The notes under the pieces: generated by a model
The model's input: the letters and a program-made list of their open reading frames with translations, nothing else
Database searches by the model: none
What the model was told of the DNA's origin: nothing
Shown here: positions 56,410 through 64,000 of the stretch, piece after piece
How the letters are laid out: the number at the start of each line of letters is the position of its first letter
How positions within the stretch are numbered: the first letter of the stretch is position 1
NCBI RefSeq assembly: GCF_009730915.1
Contig: NC_052473.1
Location: 18,062,100 to 18,126,099 of the forward strand
From: Dioscorea cayenensis subsp. rotundata
Lineage: Eukaryota > Streptophyta > Magnoliopsida > Dioscoreales > Dioscoreaceae
Direction of reading: 5' to 3'
Length of the DNA: 64,000 nucleotides
Position numbers and translations under genes: made by a program

Positions 56410-57700
56410 ACGTGTCAATTCATGATTCGCTGTTAAGCCAACCAATCATGTGATGAATAAATCGCTGTATGGAATAAAACAGCGAACACCAAGTTTGAAT
56501 CATCATAACCGTCCAATGGTTTACGTGTTTTCTTTTAACGGTGGAGATTATTGAACAGTGGTTTTTTCCTGTTTAGATGAGACACAGGAGCATGGGATGG
56601 GGTGTAGGATACACGCGGGAGGCTGGCTAGTTGACCTTGTTTAGAAGAACAGACCCGGGTCTGCCTTGCAATAGTTTGCTCCCTGGTTTATTTTATTTAT
56701 TTATTTATTTAAATTTTATTTTAAAATTTTATAAATATTTTAAATATAAAAAAATATTAAGTTTGGATCCGGATTATTAGAATATTAAAAAATATATAAT
56801 AAATTAATTAATTTATTATCTGTCTGAGTTGGACAAGTGGCTTTCTGAATAAATTAAGTATTTTTATACCTGGATGAATTATTATAAAAGTGATTTTTTT
56901 TTTTTAGTCTAAAACTTAAAAGATAATTTGATCCAATAAAAAAAATCAATTTAAAATATTTTTTTAAAAATATTAAAAATATATATATAATTGTTAAAAT
57001 AGTGGTTTCTCAATTTTTGTTATTTTCAAAAGTTATTCCATATGTTTTTTAAATTAAAAAGTTGCTACCCCAAATACATTAAAATAATAAAATAAATAGG
57101 CTAATAACCATGAGAAATACCACTTATGTCCTAAACTAAAAACATAGAACATATTTGTAATAATTATTTAATTAAAAAATATTATTTATTACTAGTTAAT
57201 TTTAACTGAAAAATAAGAGGATTTGATTCAAGCGATAAAAAAAAAAAATTAGATCGTTTAAGTAAAAGGTTTTGAATTTATAAAAATATTTGTTTTTCTT
57301 TGGTCTAAAACTTGAAAGATAATTTGATTGAAGAAAAATCAATTAAAATATTTTGTAAAACACTCTAAAGTTTTTATATAATTATTAAAATAGTGATTTC
57401 TCGATTTTTGTTATTTTCAATAGTTAATCCATGTATGTTTATTAAGAAAGGTGCTCCATTAAATAGATTAAGAAAAAAAAATACATTAATATACCATAAG
57501 AAATACCACTTATGTACTAAACTAAAAACTTAGATGAGAATTGTGGTGATTATTTAATTAAAAAATAAATGTTTTCATACTATTTTAAATTTAATTAATA
57601 AATTAAATGATAAACAACAAGATTTGATACAAAATATAAAAAAAATAAATTATTTAAGTGGTTTCGAGTTAGAATTATTATGTGTAATTATTATGTAAAC
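56410..57700. other. AT-rich spacer with a diverged 396-bp tandem duplication
   Basis: After the CBP60 promoter region (to about 56.7 kb) the sequence becomes very AT-rich. A unit starting tctaaaacttaaaagataat at 56908 recurs at 57304 (tctaaaacttgaaagataat). Both copies carry ttctc.atttttgttattttc, ccataagaaataccacttat-like, and taaactaaaaac words. No gene is seen. Confidence 0.65.
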
Positions 57701-57716
57701 AAAAATAACACTAACC

Positions 57717-57954
57717 CACTCCATTGATTCAGGAGTAATCTACTCCTTCCTGCAGCTCGGACTGTCCTGTGACTCCAGACGGATCTCTTCACTTTCCCAG
57801 CTGCTTTATTTGTTTATTTGTATTTTTTTTTCTGAGTTCTTCACTGCTGGTGAGAACTCTTTACTTTGTTTACCTCGTGAGTCGTACTTTCGAGCTTTTG
57901 CTCTTCTTTTTCAATAAAGTATTGGTTTATCCACTTTTATTAAAAAATAAAAAT
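57717..57954 (+). mobile_element. Truncated LINE tail, 238 bp
   Basis: Contains gagttcttcactgctggtga and ends caataaagtattggtttatc, cactttt, then an A-rich run. Perfect 16-bp duplications aaaaataacactaacc flank it (57701-57716 and 57955-57970). It is the best complete example here of the shared tail family. Confidence 0.9.
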
Positions 57955-57974
57955 AAAAATAACACTAACCTGAA

Positions 57975-60600
57975 AAAAAAATCTATCATTGTTATAACAT
58001 TCTCACTAAACTGCAGATAGATTTGTTTAAAGTGTGTGGTTCCTATAAAATCCATGGGTCAAAATTATAAAATTAAAAAGAAAACTAAAAAATTAAACCA
58101 ATAATTGTGGATAATGAAATAACAATGGCTATAGCAAAGATTTTAAAAAAGAAATGCTAATATTTTGTTTTTAGTGGTTGTGATACAGTCAATGTAATTA
58201 AAAGGCAAGACATTGAAACATAAATTGGAGTTCTTAGTTTTTGTCAAACCACTTGACAGAATGAAACATTTAACTGTTTCAATAATTAATTAATCAATTA
58301 ATTATTGCAAAGCTGATAAGAATGAAAAAACATTGTGGAATTGGAATCATCTTCTGAATTTATCTGTTTGGATTAATACAATTCCATCAATTATAAGTTT
58401 GTCATGATTTAGACCCAATTGCTGATCTATTAACAATGATTTTCTTTTCTTTTCTTTTTTCTTCTTATAAGTTTTATTTTCCATTAAAATACAATTGAAA
58501 TATTTTAATTGATAGGAAAATGTTAATTGTGTGAAATTATTACAATCAATAAATTTGGGGGAATTATGTCAATGATAGTTTGAATATCTATCAATTCACA
58601 TAATTGGAATTTATAAAGTTGTGCAAAAAAGCGAATTAATGGAAAGGCTTTTATTTTCTTTAAATAAATGAAAGGATTTTTAAGAAAGCAAAATCTAGAA
58701 TTGGTGAATAATACTGAATTAATTACAACAATTATTTGTAAGATAACATTATTAGATGGAGAACTTTACAAACAATCAAAGATTCAAAAGTTCCTTTAAT
58801 CATACAAATTCATGATTTAAACAAAAAGGTTTGGGCATGATTTAGAGAGTGTGTGTGTGTGTTTTTTTTTCTCTCTCTTTTTTCATTATGCAATATTATT
58901 AAAAAATATTAAAAAATAAAAAAATCAAGGGGAAATAATTAAGGTTTTATTATGTATATATACATACATTTCGATGATTTTTTTCAAGTAATATAGAGAT
59001 GAATTAAAGATTATTTACCATTGAAAGAAGTTCGGTTTTTTTAATTTTTTATTTTTTGTAATCACACAACATGATATTGGATAATTTTAAATTAATAATC
59101 AAGCTAGACAAAATGCAAAAGGTTGGGAAAGCTAATTTCAATGCAAATGGACAAAAAATTGAACTAATCCACCTTAATATCCTACATTCATTGGCAACCT
59201 TTTTTGAATTTTTCAGTAAAAATAATTTGATGTTTTGTTCTTTGATTTCATTTCACGTGTAGAATCAAAGAAAACATTGTTTGTTATACCTTTTTGTATT
59301 AAAAAATAAAATTTAAGTCTCTTTCAATTGTTCCTTGTTCTTATGAATCACTGAATTGTCAACAAACTCCATGAAAATGTTGATGTTGACTTGGCCTGCA
59401 GAAAAAAAAAAAAAAAAGATTTGGTATGTAGCCATTGACCGAAAATTCGAAGTTTAGTCAGTGATAATAATGTTATCTCGCTTTCGATAAATCTCTATAC
59501 TTACGTTTCAAGTATTATCGAAAGTTCATACAAAGTTATAAATTGTTCAAACAACAAAAAATTAATGAAGAAAGTGTATCAAATTCCTTAAAGTATCAGT
59601 ATTTTTTTTTTCTGCTATTCAAACTCTTGAATTTATTAATACATAACAAACCAATTCTTGATATCAGCATGAATTCCTCATATGCCATTCTATCTAGTTT
59701 TCTTTAATCTCTATTTAAATTACTTAAAAATAAGAATGCTATTTGCATTGAATTCACTAAAGTATCGGTACTTTTCTCTAAAGTATCAGTTACTTCTCTT
59801 TTCTGCTGTTCAAAATGATACACAGAAACAGAATGCATTCCTTGATATATATATATATATATATATTAGAATCCAAATTTGAATAAATTTAAAAAAAAGA
59901 AGCTACATTGAAAGTGGTCATAAAAAAAATAGACAAAACAAAACACTTGTAAGCAAGATGATTAAGCCCTGAAAACAAGATAAACATCAAAGAAAAACAT
60001 CAGTGTTTCATGGCCACTATTAAAAAGGACAAAAAGATCAAACTCATTTCTCCACAAGATGATTAGAGGAACAACATTGTCTCCAACTTTGAAGATTGTT
60101 TTGCCACTTGGAAACAATGTTTATGACCAATTCCACCATTAATGGGAAACAACAAGGTTCTTCCAACAAGACAAAAGACTTTGCATTGGATGTGTCATCT
60201 TCCAACCATTAACTTTGATATTCAATTAATTAAACAAAACAACATGTTATTCATTGAGTTAACAAACATGTTTAGATATTAACCAACATGATCCTATTGA
60301 TTTCCATTCACATTGTTAAATAAATTCAAAACAAATAGGCACTAGAAAAATTAAAATAATAGATTGCTTCCTCAATGGGAACAGGTTCAAACATTTGCAT
60401 TTCAATGGAAATTTCCTAACAAACAGGAAAGAACATGTATGCATATATATAATATATTAATATCACTTTGCTTCATTAATTTGCATAAAAATTAGAGATC
60501 TTTCAGTTTGAGATAAGGTCTAATGTAAGTAATTAATTTATAAAGAAAAGAAGGATTTTATTGAATAGAATGCATGAGGTTTTAAATTAAAAAAGAATAG
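57975..60600. other. AT-rich gene-poor spacer
   Basis: Contains a TG run near 58848-58862, TA runs (59845-59866) and several aaagtatc.gta words near 59596-59790. No coding or RNA gene is supported. Confidence 0.5.
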
Positions 60601-60693
60601 AGGGTTTATCTGCAAAAATCTAAATTTGACCCGTTAACCTTTGCCGACCCGTTAGCAGCTCTCCGGGTTTGGGTATAAAGATCATAGAATCCG

Positions 60694-60723
60694 AACCCGT
60701 TAACAGCTCAACGTTAACGGGTT
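60694..60723. promoter_or_regulatory. Perfect 11-bp inverted repeat in the RPT2 promoter
   Basis: aacccgttaac (60694-60704) and gttaacgggtt (60713-60723) are perfect inverted repeats with an 8-bp spacer, 107-136 bp before the RPT2 ATG. Related cccgtta words recur from 60630 to 60760, along with two copies of gggtataa..atcata/acata..atccga. A telo-box-like aaaccctag lies at 60804-60812 in the probable leader. Confidence 0.6.
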
Positions 60724-60829
60724 TATGGGTATAAGAACATAAGATCCGACCCGTTTATAGCCCATTCGCTGCTCATCATCTCTTCTTCTCGAATCCCAAA
60801 TCGAAACCCTAGTTCTCTGATCGGAAGCC

Positions 60830-64000
<3,171 letters not shown>

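Overview
The window is nuclear DNA of a flowering plant. Genes carry many short GT-AG introns, the intergenic sequence is very AT-rich, and plant-only families are present: a type-B response regulator with a GARP/Myb-like domain, a CBP60 calmodulin-binding protein and a PPR-CBS protein. Plant LINE, hAT, Stowaway-like and Tourist-like elements are also present. The modest GC of the exons argues against a grass. I cannot name the species; a non-grass monocot is a guess.

Region 1, about 0-38 kb, is a tandem array built from one repeating unit. Each unit holds a promoter block, an intronless F-box gene on the + strand, a conserved 3' flank and, tail to tail on the - strand, exon remnants of a pentatricopeptide-repeat/CBS-domain gene (resembling Arabidopsis At5g10690, CBSPPR1). 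Eight F-box copies are visible. Four are open (19583-20899, 23479-24792, 29501-30832, 33980-35446) and four are broken (4362-5677, 7929-8775, 13745-15045, 36121-37076). The 5' half of a PPR-CBS copy lies at 420-1723, so the array probably continues to the left. The 3' CBS exons recur at 17.1-17.4, 21.2-21.4, 25.1-25.9, 31.1-31.3 and 37.4 kb, all decayed or isolated. No complete PPR-CBS gene is in view.

The array is heavily inserted: 5'-truncated LINEs with clear target-site duplications (one only 42 bp long), hAT-like elements, two Stowaway-like MITEs, an 839-bp Tourist-like element with TAA duplications, a tRNA-derived SINE, and a 2.4-kb insertion carrying a degenerate minisatellite with two unit lengths (about 90 and 109 bp). 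Shared and unshared insertions give a partial relative order of the duplications.

Region 2, about 38-43 kb, is mostly gene-poor. It has one convincing terminal coding exon of an unrecognised - strand gene (37788-37874) and a short LINE tail.

Region 3, 43-64 kb, is a conventional single-copy gene block. It contains a type-B response regulator (-, 7 exons, 533 aa), a RID3/IPI3-type WD40 protein (-, 8 exons, 438 aa), tRNA-Arg(UCU) (+), a CBP60 calmodulin-binding transcription factor (-, 8 exons, 647 aa, one likely GC-AG intron), a 4-kb AT-rich spacer with a LINE tail, and the 26S proteasome ATPase RPT2 (+, first five exons, running off the window). Exon models were built by eye from splice signals, reading frame and remembered family sequences; the three complete models have coding lengths divisible by three. 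These genes have unrelated housekeeping or signalling roles and show no sign of acting as one system.
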